NCBI GenBank assembly: GCA_019237435.1
Contig: JAFAHB010000220.1
Span: forward strand, 1-15,331
From: Vulcanimicrobiota bacterium
GTDB taxonomy: Bacteria > Vulcanimicrobiota > Vulcanimicrobiia > Vulcanimicrobiales > Vulcanimicrobiaceae
Direction of reading: 5' to 3'
Length of the DNA: 15,331 nucleotides
The translations under genes were made by a program, and so were the position numbers. Below, piece after piece: positions 7,647-15,277 of the stretch. Within the stretch, counting starts at the first letter, position 1. Each line of letters opens with the position of its first letter. The notes beneath the pieces are model-generated. The model did no database searches, was not told the DNA's origin, and saw only the letters and a list, made by a program, of their open reading frames with translations.

Positions 7647-8409
7647 GCGCACCCTCTTCTTCCACCGTTTCCACGACCGCACGCGAGTCGACGATCGCGC
7701 GCTCGTTCGTGCCGGTAAAAAATTTAACGTCGCGACTGACGATGTTGTCGAGCATGATGACGCCGCTCGGGTCGCCGACGCCGCCCGCGTTGTCGGGCCG
7801 CGGCACCCCGCGAGCGCCCTGCGATTTCTTTCCGCCCGCAACTTGCGCGTCTTGCGGAATCGCCCACGTGCGCTCGGGACTTTCGGTCTGCGCCATCGGA
7901 GCCACGGCATAGCTGCCGGCGCGCATGGCGTCGAGCATCCCGTCGATCTTTTGCGGGGTGACGTCGTACGCGAACTCCAGGTTCACTTGCATGCAGGTGG
8001 CCCGGTCGCACGCCGCTAGACACTCGACCTCCTCATACGAGAAAAGCCCGTCGTCGGTCGTCTGCATGTGGCCGATGCCGAGGCGCTCGCGGAAAGACGC
8101 CATGACATCTTCGGCGCCGTTGATCGAGCACGCCAATCCACGGCAGACCTGCAGCATATATTTGCCCACCGGTCGCGGATAGAGCAGCGTGTAGAACGAA
8201 ACCGTCCCCTCGACTTCAGCCGGCGTGATATCCAGCATCTCCGCGGCGGCCTGCATCGCCTGCGGACTCACGAAGCCCTCGTGCGCTTGAAACAAATGCA
8301 TCAACGGCAGCAGCGCCGACCGCTTCTGCTCGTACTGCGCAATAATCCGCTCGCACTCGGACCTCAACCGCTCGCGCAACGCCGGAAAATTCTTCTCCCG
8401 CTCACTCAT
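7633..8409 (-). CDS. nuoE: NADH-quinone oxidoreductase subunit E (NuoE) with a long C-terminal extension
   Basis: This thioredoxin-fold [2Fe-2S] subunit (cluster N1a) partners with NuoF in the NADH-oxidising module. The product is 258 residues against roughly 160-170 in E. coli. The core fills residues ~1-170: the helical start, the EVEGTVSFYTLLYPRPVGKY segment (65-84), ligands C89 and C94 (CRGLAC), and C130 and C134 (CLAAC). Residues ~171-258 form an unrecognised Gly/Pro-rich linker followed by MLDNIVSRDVKFFTG and an acidic end. ATG at 8409 has GGTGAG five bases upstream. A GTG two codons earlier is possible. The 3' end overlaps nuoF. Upstream is a 211-base palindromic gap instead of the usual tight junction with nuoD. 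Confidence 0.95.
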   Translation of the reverse strand: MSEREKNFPALRERLRSECERIIAQYEQKRSALLPLMHLFQAHEGFVSPQAMQAAAEMLDITPAEVEGTVSFYTLLYPRPVGKYMLQVCRGLACSINGAEDVMASFRERLGIGHMQTTDDGLFSYEEVECLAACDRATCMQVNLEFAYDVTPQKIDGMLDAMRAGSYAVAPMAQTESPERTWAIPQDAQVAGGKKSQGARGVPRPDNAGGVGDPSGVIMLDNIVSRDVKFFTGTNERAIVDSRAVVETVEEEGARAGH

Positions 8410-8440
8410 GCCCACTCACCAATCGATGATTGATGCGTGA

Positions 8441-8607
8441 GGACGCGGGAAGTGGTGGTGACGGGCGCGTGAAGGGAGGAGCCCTTCGACTCGCTTCGCT
8501 CGCTCAGGACAGGCTTCGCCCGGGACGGCGAGAGCGACGACGAGGCGAGCAGCTTTTTCGCAGGACGCGAAAAAGCGAGCGTCCCGAAACCACCACCTCC
8601 CGCGTCC
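8441..8607. repeat. long imperfect palindrome with a perfect inner hairpin in the nuoD-nuoE gap
   Basis: The 211-base gap (8410-8620) contains 19-base outer arms at 8441-8459 (ggacgcgggaagtggtggt) and 8589-8607, pairing at 18 of 19 positions. Inside are the pair cgggac (8521-8526) and gtcccg (8581-8586), and a perfect 10-bp hairpin: gctttttcgc (8552-8561), loop aggac, gcgaaaaagc (8567-8576). A dispersed-repeat segment reading cccttcgactcgcttcgctc then gctcaggacagg lies at 8482-8512. No U-run is present to make a terminator. The inner arms resemble those of the nuoK-nuoL gap, and cgaaaaagcga is shared exactly. Confidence 0.75.
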
Positions 8608-8620
8608 GAGTGCGAGAAGA

Positions 8621-9841
8621 TCATCGGTCCACTTCCCCAAAGACGGGATCTAAAGAGCCGATCATGACGACGAGGTCGGCGATGAGATTTCCGGGCGCGA
8701 TACCTTTGAGCGCCTGCAGGTTGTACATGCTCGGCGGACGCGTGCGGATGCGGTACGGACGGTTTTCGCCGTTGCTCACGATGTAGTAGCCGAGCTCGCC
8801 GCGCGGCGATTCGACTGCTTGATAGACGTCACCCGGCGGTACGCGAAAGCCCTCGCTGATCAGCTTGAAGTGGTGAATCAATGCCTCCATCGAAAGCGCG
8901 ATCGTCTCTTTCGGCGGCAGTGCGACCTTGGTATCGTCGATCATCACGGGGCCTGGCGTATCGAGGCGCTTGCGCGCTTGCTCGATGATGCGAACGGATT
9001 GATCCATCTCATCGAGCCGCACGAGAAATCGCGCGTAGGCGTCGCCCTCCTCGCGCGTGGGGATCTCGAAATCGTACGTGTCGTATCCGGTATACGGATA
9101 GGCTTTTCGCACGTCGTAGGCGACGCCGCTCCCGCGAAGGCTCGGGCCGGTCACACCGTACTGAATCGCCTGCTCGGGGCTGAGGTAGCCGACGTCGATG
9201 GTGCGGTCTTGGAAAATCGGATTCGCCTGCAAAAGGCCGCGCAGCTCCCGCAACCGCCCGGGAATTTTCTCGATCAGCGCATCGAGTCTCGCGAGATAAC
9301 CCTCGGGAAGATCGCCGTTGAGGCCGCCGACTCGCACGTAGTTTGGGTGCATCCGCGCGCCGCCCGATGCTTCTTGCAGATCGAGGATATTTTCGCGCAG
9401 ATCGAAGCAGTAGAAGAAAATCGAGATCGCGCCCAGATCGATGCCGTGCGTTCCGAGCCAAACGCAATGCGAGGCGAGGCGGGTAAGCTCCATGAGGAGC
9501 ACCCGAACGATCTGCGCGCGCGGTGGAATGCGCTCGGTAATGCCGAGCAGCTTCTCGACGCCGAGCGCGTAGCAAAGCGCGTTTGACGACGGGGCCAGAT
9601 AATCCATGCGCTCAATCACGGTCTGCGCTTGCGTCCAAAACAGGCCTTCGGCGGTCTTCTCGATTCCGGTGTGCAAGTAGCCGATCTCCGGATCGGCCGT
9701 GACGACGTTCTCGCTATCGATTTCGAGCACGATTTGGAGCACGCCGTGAGTTGACGGGTGCTGCGGTCCCATGGAGAGCACCATCGTGTTGCCGCTCTGG
9801 CTGACGACGTCGGGCGAGAGCGGCTTTGCGTAGACGGTCAT
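8621..9841 (-). CDS. nuoD: NADH-quinone oxidoreductase subunit D (NuoD), quinone-site subunit
   Basis: This 49-kDa subunit family member forms the quinone headgroup site together with NuoB. The product is 406 residues, the usual length for an unfused Nuo[10 protein letters not shown] (25-33) carries H28 and H32, equivalent to Thermus H34 and H38. Y81 in ERMDYLAP matches the quinone-binding Tyr87. The C-terminus, [11 protein letters not shown], is the normal family ending. Other signatures are [16 protein letters not shown] (118-133) and [14 protein letters not shown] (248-261). ATG at 9841 overlaps the nuoC stop as ATGA. No strong ribosome-binding site is seen, so coupling to nuoC is likely. 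Its stop is followed by the palindromic gap before nuoE. Confidence 0.97.
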   Translation of the reverse strand: MTVYAKPLSPDVVSQSGNTMVLSMGPQHPSTHGVLQIVLEIDSENVVTADPEIGYLHTGIEKTAEGLFWTQAQTVIERMDYLAPSSNALCYALGVEKLLGITERIPPRAQIVRVLLMELTRLASHCVWLGTHGIDLGAISIFFYCFDLRENILDLQEASGGARMHPNYVRVGGLNGDLPEGYLARLDALIEKIPGRLRELRGLLQANPIFQDRTIDVGYLSPEQAIQYGVTGPSLRGSGVAYDVRKAYPYTGYDTYDFEIPTREEGDAYARFLVRLDEMDQSVRIIEQARKRLDTPGPVMIDDTKVALPPKETIALSMEALIHHFKLISEGFRVPPGDVYQAVESPRGELGYYIVSNGENRPYRIRTRPPSMYNLQALKGIAPGNLIADLVVMIGSLDPVFGEVDR

Positions 9842-10431
9842 TGCTCGCGGGCGCGCTTCACTTCTTCTTGCAGCGCTTCGATCGTGCGCCCCGACGGCGG
9901 CGTTCCGGCGACGACGTTGCTCTTATTTGCGAAGCTCGGCCGCGGAGCGCGCTCGCGCGCCGGACCGCGCATCGGATAATCCTTGCGCAGCGGATGCCCC
10001 ACCCAATCGTGCGGCATCTGAATGCGGCGCAAATCGTCATGGCCTTCGAACGCGATCCCGAAAAGATCGTAGATCTCGCGCTCCGCCCAGTCCGCCGATT
10101 TCCATAGATCCATGACGGAGCGCAGCGGTTCGCCTTCCTCGACTCCGCAGAGGAGACGCATTCGCGGCGGCGACCCGACTTGCGCGACCGTCGCTTTTTG
10201 CGCCGGCAGCTTGAGCAAATGATAGACGACGTCGAAGCGCGGCTTACGCTGCAGGTAGTCGACCGCGCCGACGTCGAGCAGCATCGCGAAGCCTTCGGCT
10301 TTAAGCGCTTCGAGACGCGAGCGAAGCTGCGCCGGCTCGACGCGTTCGATAACGGCATCCTCGATGGGCGGACGCAGGCTCGGCGGATCGATCGCGGCGC
10401 CGGCAATCGGCGGAGTTTGCGTGCTAGGCAC
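9838..10431 (-). CDS. nuoC: NADH-quinone oxidoreductase subunit C (NuoC)
   Basis: This is the 30-kDa peripheral-arm subunit that braces NuoD and NuoB; it has no cofactor. The product is 197 residues and is not fused to NuoD, unlike E. coli. The family signature spans residues ~115-152: [20 protein letters not shown], then [14 protein letters not shown]. The first ~25 residues are proline-rich and divergent, and the tail after residue 155 is basic and likely flexible. The start is GTG at 10431, with AGG about seven bases upstream. It lies 18 bases after nuoB, and its stop overlaps the nuoD start. Confidence 0.96.
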   Translation of the reverse strand: MPSTQTPPIAGAAIDPPSLRPPIEDAVIERVEPAQLRSRLEALKAEGFAMLLDVGAVDYLQRKPRFDVVYHLLKLPAQKATVAQVGSPPRMRLLCGVEEGEPLRSVMDLWKSADWAEREIYDLFGIAFEGHDDLRRIQMPHDWVGHPLRKDYPMRGPARERAPRPSFANKSNVVAGTPPSGRTIEALQEEVKRAREQ

Positions 10432-10449
10432 GATGCAACCTGGTCTGTC

Positions 10450-10929
10450 TTATGCTCGGGCCAAAACGCCGCCGCGGCCGCCTTCTCGAATCTGCTGCTG
10501 AATCAAGTTCACCGCATAGAGCAGACCGTCGGGCGTGGGCGGACAGCCGGGAACGTAGACGTCGACCGGAATGATCGTATCGACGCCTTGAATGACCGCG
10601 TAGTTATCGAAAATGCCGCCGGAGCTCGCGCAGGCGCCCATCGAGATCACCCACTTCGGATCGGCCATTTGATCGTAAAGCCGTTTGACGACCGGTCCCA
10701 TCTTTTGCGCGACCCGGCCCGAGACGATCATCAGATCGGCTTGGCGCGGCGAGCTGCGAAAAACTTCCGACCCGAGGCGCGCGATGTCGTACTCCGGCGC
10801 GGTCACGCTCATCATCTCGATCGCGCAGCACGCCAGACCCATTGTGAGCGGCCAGACCGACGAGCTCTGCGCCCATCGCGCCACGTCGTCGAGGCGCGCG
10901 AGCATGAACTGACCCGGGCCTAGCGCCAT
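10450..10929 (-). CDS. nuoB: NADH-quinone oxidoreductase subunit B (NuoB), cluster N2
   Basis: This subunit holds [4Fe-4S] cluster N2, the terminal electron donor to quinone, at the interface with NuoD and NuoH. The product is 159 residues. N2 ligands are the adjacent pair C34-C35 ([10 protein letters not shown]), C100 ([10 protein letters not shown]) and C129 ([11 protein letters not shown]). [19 protein letters not shown] (55-73) is also conserved. ATG at 10929 overlaps the end of nuoA by 10 bases (ATGGCGCTAG), with AAGGGCGG upstream. All catalytic features are intact. Confidence 0.97.
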   Translation of the reverse strand: MALGPGQFMLARLDDVARWAQSSSVWPLTMGLACCAIEMMSVTAPEYDIARLGSEVFRSSPRQADLMIVSGRVAQKMGPVVKRLYDQMADPKWVISMGACASSGGIFDNYAVIQGVDTIIPVDVYVPGCPPTPDGLLYAVNLIQQQIREGGRGGVLARA

Positions 10930-11273
10930 ACGAAGCCGCCCTTTTTCCAGACGTAGATGTAGCCGATTGCCAGCACGATAATGAAGATAACCATTTCAAG
11001 CAGGCCGAAAACCCGCAACGCATGCAGCTTCACCGCCCAGGGATAAAACGAGGCCGTTTCGACGTCGAAAACGACGAAGAGCATGGCGATCAGATAAAAT
11101 CTGATGGGAAATCGGCCGGCCACCGGTGAGGTAGGCTCGACGCCGCATTCGTACGCTTCGCGCTTGTGCGCGTTCGGCTTGGCACGCGCCAACAGTCCGG
11201 GAACGAGGGTGAAGGCGAGCGCGGCAACCACTGCCACGCAGAGGTAGATCGCGACCGGACCGTACGGAGTCAT
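10920..11273 (-). CDS. nuoA: NADH-quinone oxidoreductase subunit A (NuoA), first gene of the operon
   Basis: This small three-helix membrane subunit (ND3 homologue) contacts the quinone cavity. The product is 117 residues. YECGVEP (41-47) carries the loop cysteine C43 equivalent to the mitochondrial switch cysteine. [19 protein letters not shown] (54-72) and SFYPWA follow, including the conserved membrane carboxylates D70 and E72. ATG at 11273 has no visible Shine-Dalgarno sequence. The bases immediately before it are taken up by the dyad at 11277-11294. This is the operon's first gene, so its regulation probably sets expression of nuoA-L and beyond. Confidence 0.96.
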   Translation of the reverse strand: MTPYGPVAIYLCVAVVAALAFTLVPGLLARAKPNAHKREAYECGVEPTSPVAGRFPIRFYLIAMLFVVFDVETASFYPWAVKLHALRVFGLLEMVIFIIVLAIGYIYVWKKGGFVWR

Positions 11274-11276
11274 TGC

Positions 11277-11294
11277 TTGTGAAAGTTTTCACAA
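11277..11294. promoter_or_regulatory. Rex-type redox operator upstream of nuoA
   Basis: TTGTGAAAGTTTTCACAA is a perfect dyad of the form TTGTGAA-N4-TTCACAA, extended by one more pair (g...c) on each side. It equals the consensus known for Rex, the NADH/NAD+-sensing repressor that controls nuo and cyd operons in actinobacteria and other groups. It sits three bases before the nuoA ATG and about 95 bases before the divergent gene at 11390. A CRP/FNR-family site (TGTGA-N6-TCACA) would read the same and cannot be excluded. No clear -35/-10 pair could be assigned nearby. Confidence 0.7.
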
Positions 11295-11389
11295 GCGGAA
11301 AGCCACACCTGTTCTCGGTCCCATTGGCTCGCTGCAGCCGGACGCTTGGACCGGCGGGACCTCGGTTGCGAGGAAACGTAGATTCGTGT

Positions 11390-11872
11390 ATGCGCCATGC
11401 CGTTTTGGGGATGCTGATACTCTTTGCGCTCGGCGACGCGTGTTCGCCGCCGCCGAATGTGGTCGGCGTGCAGGACTTCGGTCGTGTCGTCGGCCGGGTG
11501 CTCGACGCGATGACCAACCATCCGATCTCGAGCGCGCTGGTTTCGGTCGGTTCGCTCTATACGATCCGCGCGGACGCCAACGGCGCATTCGATCTGCGCG
11601 CCGTCGCCGGCGACCAGACGGTTACCGCACGCGCCGCGGGCTACACGACCGTGACCGCCGACACGACGATTCCCAAAGACGGCACGGTTTCGATCGGATA
11701 CCTCCGGATGGTTCCGCTGGCGGCGCCTGCCGGCCAACCGACCCTCGCGCCCCCGGCCACGCCGTCACCGCGTCCGTCTCCGACCGCAACGCCCGGGGTG
11801 CTTCCCTCGCCGACTCCCGTGCCGGCAGCGACGCCGACGTCAGGCGTAACGCCGAGCGCGGCGCCGACGTAG
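11390..11872 (+). CDS. putative lipoprotein with carboxypeptidase-regulatory-like domain and Pro/Thr-rich tail
   Basis: This 160-residue protein starts with a short hydrophobic stretch, MRHAVLGMLILFALGDAC. Cys18 could be lipidated, but the GDAC lipobox is imperfect, so this could instead be a simple signal peptide. Residues ~33-110 look like a carboxypeptidase-regulatory-like beta-sandwich: VVGRVLDAMTNHPISSALVS, then TIRADANGAFDLRAVAGDQT and VTARAAGYTTVT. Residues ~112-160 are a Pro/Thr/Ala/Ser-rich tail resembling a cell-wall or surface linker. The function is unknown, probably extracytoplasmic. The gene diverges from nuoA and converges with the antiporter gene 13 bases further on. ATG 11390 was chosen because it starts the hydrophobic segment. 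An ATG at 11411 is possible. Confidence 0.75.
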   Translation: MRHAVLGMLILFALGDACSPPPNVVGVQDFGRVVGRVLDAMTNHPISSALVSVGSLYTIRADANGAFDLRAVAGDQTVTARAAGYTTVTADTTIPKDGTVSIGYLRMVPLAAPAGQPTLAPPATPSPRPSPTATPGVLPSPTPVPAATPTSGVTPSAAPT

Positions 11873-11885
11873 GCCCGGCCCCGCC

Positions 11886-13475
11886 CTAGCTCAAACGCAG
11901 GGTCGCAAGATCGAGATCGTATTCGATCGAGCGATAGATTTCATCCGGAATTTCGCCCGCGCGCCGCATCTCCGCGATCGCGTGCCGTTCGGCTGCCAAG
12001 GCTTCTTTCTGCAGCGTGCGATCGACGCGAATTTCTTTGGCGTCGTCGGCTTGCGGATTCGCCTCGCCGCCGCGCAGCAGATTGATGCGCTGGGCGTACT
12101 CATCGAGAATGCGATCGGCCACTTCACGCTCCAGCGGACTCGTGCGCCGCTCCTCCTCTTCGCGCAATCGCGCGACACCCGCTTCGAGCGCGCGAATGCG
12201 CAGGTTCGACTCGCGCTTGCTGCCCTGACTCGTTTCGGTGACGCCAAGCCATTCGATGAGCGGGCCCAGGGTCAAGCCCTGAAAGACGAGCGTGACGAAA
12301 ACTACGCAAAACGTAAAGAAAATAATCAGATCTCGCCCTGGAAAGGCTTGGTCGCCAAGCGTATACGGCAACGCCAACGCGATGGCAAGAGAGATGATGC
12401 CGCGCATCCCCGACCAACCGAGTACCACGAGTTGTTGCCACGACGCGACGGGATCGCGCTCCCGCAGCCGGCGGCTGAGCAGACGCGGAATATAGGCGGC
12501 AGGAAATACCCACGCAAGGCGCACGAGAATTACCGTCGCGCTTAGCAACAAGCCGTAAAAGACGTAGTCTCGGACGTGCGGTACCAGTGCTGCGAGAATC
12601 GCGGGAAGCTCGAGGCCGATCAATAAGAACGCAAATGCGTTCAACACGAAGATCAACAACCTCCAAACCGACGAGGCCAGCACGCGCGAGTCCGAATCGA
12701 TGAAGCCGGAGGAGCGGCGGCTCAACAGTATTCCGGCCGCGACTGCGGCAAGCACGCCCGAAACGTGCAGTTCTTCGGCCAGTAAATACGCGCCAAACGG
12801 CGCCAGCAAGAAGACCACGCTCACGATGACGGCATCGGCGAAGCCGCGGCGTGTTATATAGCGTAGTACGGCCTCCAGCAAGAACGCCACGGCGACTCCG
12901 ACCAGCGTTCCTCCGCCGGCCACGATCACGAAGGCCACGCTCGCGCGGGCGAGCGAAAACGCTCCCGTAATCGCTGCGGCGAGCGCGAAACGGTACAGCA
13001 CCAATGCGGTGGCATCGTTCACCAGGCACTCGCCCGTGATAATCGCGGCAATGCGATGCGGAATGGCGATCCCCTCGAAAATCGTCTCCGCCGCGACGGC
13101 ATCGGGCGGCGACACGATCGCGCCAAGCAGGAACGCGAGCGGCCACGTGAAGACCGGTATCGTAAAATGTACGACGGCCGCGACCGCGGCCATCGTAACG
13201 AGGACCAGCCCGACCGCATAGAGCGTAATCGGCCTCGCGTTGCGTTTGAGATCGAACCAATCGGTAGCCCATGCCGCACCGAAGAGCAACGGCGGAATTA
13301 CCAGCAGAATGATCAGCTCCGGCTCGGGATTGGGACGCGGGATGTGGCGCATGAAGGCCAGCGCGATTCCGCCGATCACAAACGCGATCGGATATGGAAT
13401 GTGCAGCCGTCGGGCCAGCACGGTGAGCACGACGATCACCGCCAGGAACGTTATCAGGACGAGTGCTTGCGACAT
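11886..13475 (-). CDS. CPA1-family Na+(K+)/H+ antiporter
   Basis: This is a monovalent cation:proton antiporter of 529 residues with about 12 hydrophobic helices up to residue ~412, followed by a cytoplasmic helical tail (~415-529). Family features are SPPDAVAAE (122-130, the TM4 unwound segment), GECLVNDATALVLY (148-161) with the ion-binding pair N153-D154, and GWSGMRGIISLAIALALP (353-370) with the conserved R358. The usual GESL reads GECL here. The tail has acidic/basic heptad-like stretches that may be regulatory. Na+, K+ or Li+ specificity cannot be told from sequence. The ATG at 13475 lies nine bases after the cobU stop, suggesting one transcript. The 3' end converges with the putative lipoprotein gene. 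Confidence 0.9.
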   Translation of the reverse strand: MSQALVLITFLAVIVVLTVLARRLHIPYPIAFVIGGIALAFMRHIPRPNPEPELIILLVIPPLLFGAAWATDWFDLKRNARPITLYAVGLVLVTMAAVAAVVHFTIPVFTWPLAFLLGAIVSPPDAVAAETIFEGIAIPHRIAAIITGECLVNDATALVLYRFALAAAITGAFSLARASVAFVIVAGGGTLVGVAVAFLLEAVLRYITRRGFADAVIVSVVFLLAPFGAYLLAEELHVSGVLAAVAAGILLSRRSSGFIDSDSRVLASSVWRLLIFVLNAFAFLLIGLELPAILAALVPHVRDYVFYGLLLSATVILVRLAWVFPAAYIPRLLSRRLRERDPVASWQQLVVLGWSGMRGIISLAIALALPYTLGDQAFPGRDLIIFFTFCVVFVTLVFQGLTLGPLIEWLGVTETSQGSKRESNLRIRALEAGVARLREEEERRTSPLEREVADRILDEYAQRINLLRGGEANPQADDAKEIRVDRTLQKEALAAERHAIAEMRRAGEIPDEIYRSIEYDLDLATLRLS

Positions 13476-13484
13476 GGTGCCCGG

Positions 13485-14069
13485 CTAATCGACGTCGATC
13501 GGTTGTCCGGCGGCCCGCAAGTCGATCGCGTATCCCGCAATGACGAGGTAGATGCGATCGGCCCCTTTTGCAAGCCGTTGAGCCATGCGCCCCATGGCGT
13601 CGCGGACGAGGCGCGCCGAAGCGGCAACCGGGACGACGTCCCAGCCGATCTGCTCGCTCACCGCGATGACGTACGCCGGTGAGTCGAGCATGGCATCGAC
13701 GAATTTCGCCGCTTCTTCATCGAGTTGCGCTTCGAGGACGCTGTAATCGACTTCCAGCAAGTCGATGCGCGTCGCGATCCGTGCCGCGAGCCACGTACCA
13801 AGCGCATCGACGACCATGCACGTGCCGGGTGCGGCCTGGCGAAAGAGCGCGAGCTGCGCCTCGTCGCTCATCGCTGCGGTCTCGACCGTCCGCCACTGCG
13901 CAGGGCGGTCTCGAATGTGGCGGACGAGACGGGCGCGCCATTCCACGTCCTCGGGCGCACCCGCCGCCGTGGCGATGTAGGTCACCGGCCAACCGCTTTC
14001 GAGCGCCAGGCGAACTCCGAACGCGCTTTTTCCGGAGCAGACCGGGCCGGTGATGAAAACGACGCCCAT
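13485..14069 (-). CDS. cobU: adenosylcobinamide kinase / adenosylcobinamide-phosphate guanylyltransferase (CobU/CobP)
   Basis: This bifunctional enzyme of cobalamin nucleotide-loop assembly phosphorylates adenosylcobinamide and then adds GMP. The product is 194 residues, the family length. The P-loop is GPVCSGKS (8-15), where most relatives have GGARSGKS. YIATA (31-35) follows, and RHIRDRPAQWRTVE (50-63) contains H51, which corresponds to the histidine that is guanylylated in Salmonella CobU. VDALGTWLA (87-95) and VSEQIGWDVVP (137-147) precede ARLVRDAMGRMAQRLAKGAD and YLVIAGY, the typical end. No other cob genes are in the window, so it may serve salvage or belong to a scattered pathway. It is upstream of and probably co-transcribed with the antiporter. 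Confidence 0.92.
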   Translation of the reverse strand: MGVVFITGPVCSGKSAFGVRLALESGWPVTYIATAAGAPEDVEWRARLVRHIRDRPAQWRTVETAAMSDEAQLALFRQAAPGTCMVVDALGTWLAARIATRIDLLEVDYSVLEAQLDEEAAKFVDAMLDSPAYVIAVSEQIGWDVVPVAASARLVRDAMGRMAQRLAKGADRIYLVIAGYAIDLRAAGQPIDVD

Positions 14070-14131
14070 CGGGGATTTTGCATTCGACTTCGAGCGGCGC
14101 GGCGCCCGGTCACGCCGAAGCTTCGTATAAA

Positions 14132-15277
14132 GTGTCTATTCTGCTAAACGTCGCGAGCATTGCATTCGGCGCCATCGTGATTGCGCTCGCGCTCAACGAC
14201 GTCTTTCAGTCGGTCGTCGTGCCGCGCGCGACGGGGCGGCGCTACCGCATCAGCTCTTACGTTTGGCGATGGATGTGGGAGCTTTGGCCGCGGCTTGCGT
14301 GGCTGCTTTTCGCCACGGACGAGGACCGGCGCGAAGATTTCTTAGCCACATTTGCGCCGTTCATGCTTATCTCGCTGCTCGGGATGTGGGTCGGTTTGCT
14401 CATCGTCGGCTACGGTTTCGTGCTCTGGGGCGTACGTGGGGGCATCCTGCCGCACAACGCTTCCTTCGGCACCATCCTCTACTTCGCAGGATCGTCGCTG
14501 CTAACGATCGGGTTCGGCGACGTCGCCGGGCGCAGCGCGTTTCCACGATTCGTTTCGGTGCTCGCCGCGCTTTCCGGACTCGCGTTTCTTTCCATTACGA
14601 CCGCTTTTCTGTTCGCGCTCTTTGGCTCGTTCCAACAGCGCGAGACCTTCGTCGTGACCGTCGCCGCCCGGGCGGGGACGCCGCCGAGCGGCGTCAATTT
14701 GCTTGCGATCGCCGGATACTCGCGAACGCGCGACGATCTCTCCGTGCTCATGATCGACGCTCAACGCTGGGCCGCCGCGCTCATGGAGAGCCATCTGGCC
14801 TATCCCGTGTTGGCGTTCTTCCGTTCAAGCCACGACGAGCAGTCGTGGGTCGGCACCCTGGGAACGCTGTTGGATGCGGCGACGATGATGATGACCACCA
14901 TCGACGGCGTGAACGACGGGCAGGCTCGCATCTTCTATAACGTCGGCCGCCATGCGGCGCGCGATCTTTCGCACTACTTCCGAGTCGAAATCGAAGACGA
15001 GACGGTCGGCATCGAACGCTCCGAGTTCGATCATGCCTGCGATCGCCTCGCGGCTGCCGGATACAAGATGTCCGATCGCGAGGAAGGCTGGCGGCGTTTC
15101 TCCGGGTTGCGCTCGGGTTACGCGTCGCGCCTCAACGGCCTTGCCAAGCTGTTTGAGATTCCGCCGTTGCAATGGGTCGGCGACCGGTCGGCAATTCACT
15201 CCGAACCCCACGGCGACGTCGCGCTCTCAGCCGCTAAAATCCGTGATTACGATCGTAATGGTGAAGAAAGCGCTTGA
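14132..15277 (+). CDS. potassium-channel-like membrane protein with TIGFGD selectivity filter
   Basis: This is an ion-channel (Ion_trans_2-like) protein of about 381 residues from the GTG at 14132. Hydrophobic helices lie at ~4-24, ~72-98 and ~138-165. Between the last two sits a pore helix and filter, TILYFAGSSLLTIGFGD (114-130), close to the K+-channel TVGYGD/TIGFGD consensus. Residues ~170-381 form a long soluble domain with MESHLAYPVLAFFRSSHDEQ (218-237) and several acidic helices. It is not a recognisable RCK/TrkA domain: no GxGxxG was seen. Substrate and gating are inferred only. The start is uncertain: an in-frame TTG at 14078 would add 18 residues, and neither start has a strong ribosome-binding site. 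The gene diverges from cobU across 62 bases and overlaps the next start by 20 bases. Confidence 0.75.
   Translation: MSILLNVASIAFGAIVIALALNDVFQSVVVPRATGRRYRISSYVWRWMWELWPRLAWLLFATDEDRREDFLATFAPFMLISLLGMWVGLLIVGYGFVLWGVRGGILPHNASFGTILYFAGSSLLTIGFGDVAGRSAFPRFVSVLAALSGLAFLSITTAFLFALFGSFQQRETFVVTVAARAGTPPSGVNLLAIAGYSRTRDDLSVLMIDAQRWAAALMESHLAYPVLAFFRSSHDEQSWVGTLGTLLDAATMMMTTIDGVNDGQARIFYNVGRHAARDLSHYFRVEIEDETVGIERSEFDHACDRLAAAGYKMSDREEGWRRFSGLRSGYASRLNGLAKLFEIPPLQWVGDRSAIHSEPHGDVALSAAKIRDYDRNGEESA

Noticed and set aside
8552..8576. Possible intrinsic terminator in the nuoD-nuoE gap
   Set aside because: The stem is perfect but is not followed by a T-run on either strand, and it lies within an operon whose later genes must be expressed.
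11278..11293. CRP/FNR-type site (TGTGA-N6-TCACA)
   Set aside because: It also fits, but the extra AA/TT inside and the outer T/A match the full Rex consensus, and nuo is a classic Rex target. It is kept only as an alternative.
12124..13272. 382-codon minus-strand open frame
   Set aside because: It is out of frame within the antiporter gene, Arg-rich and without hydrophobic helices or motifs.
14126..14131. TATAAA as a -10 box for the channel gene
   Set aside because: It directly abuts the likely GTG start and has no matching -35 at the right distance.
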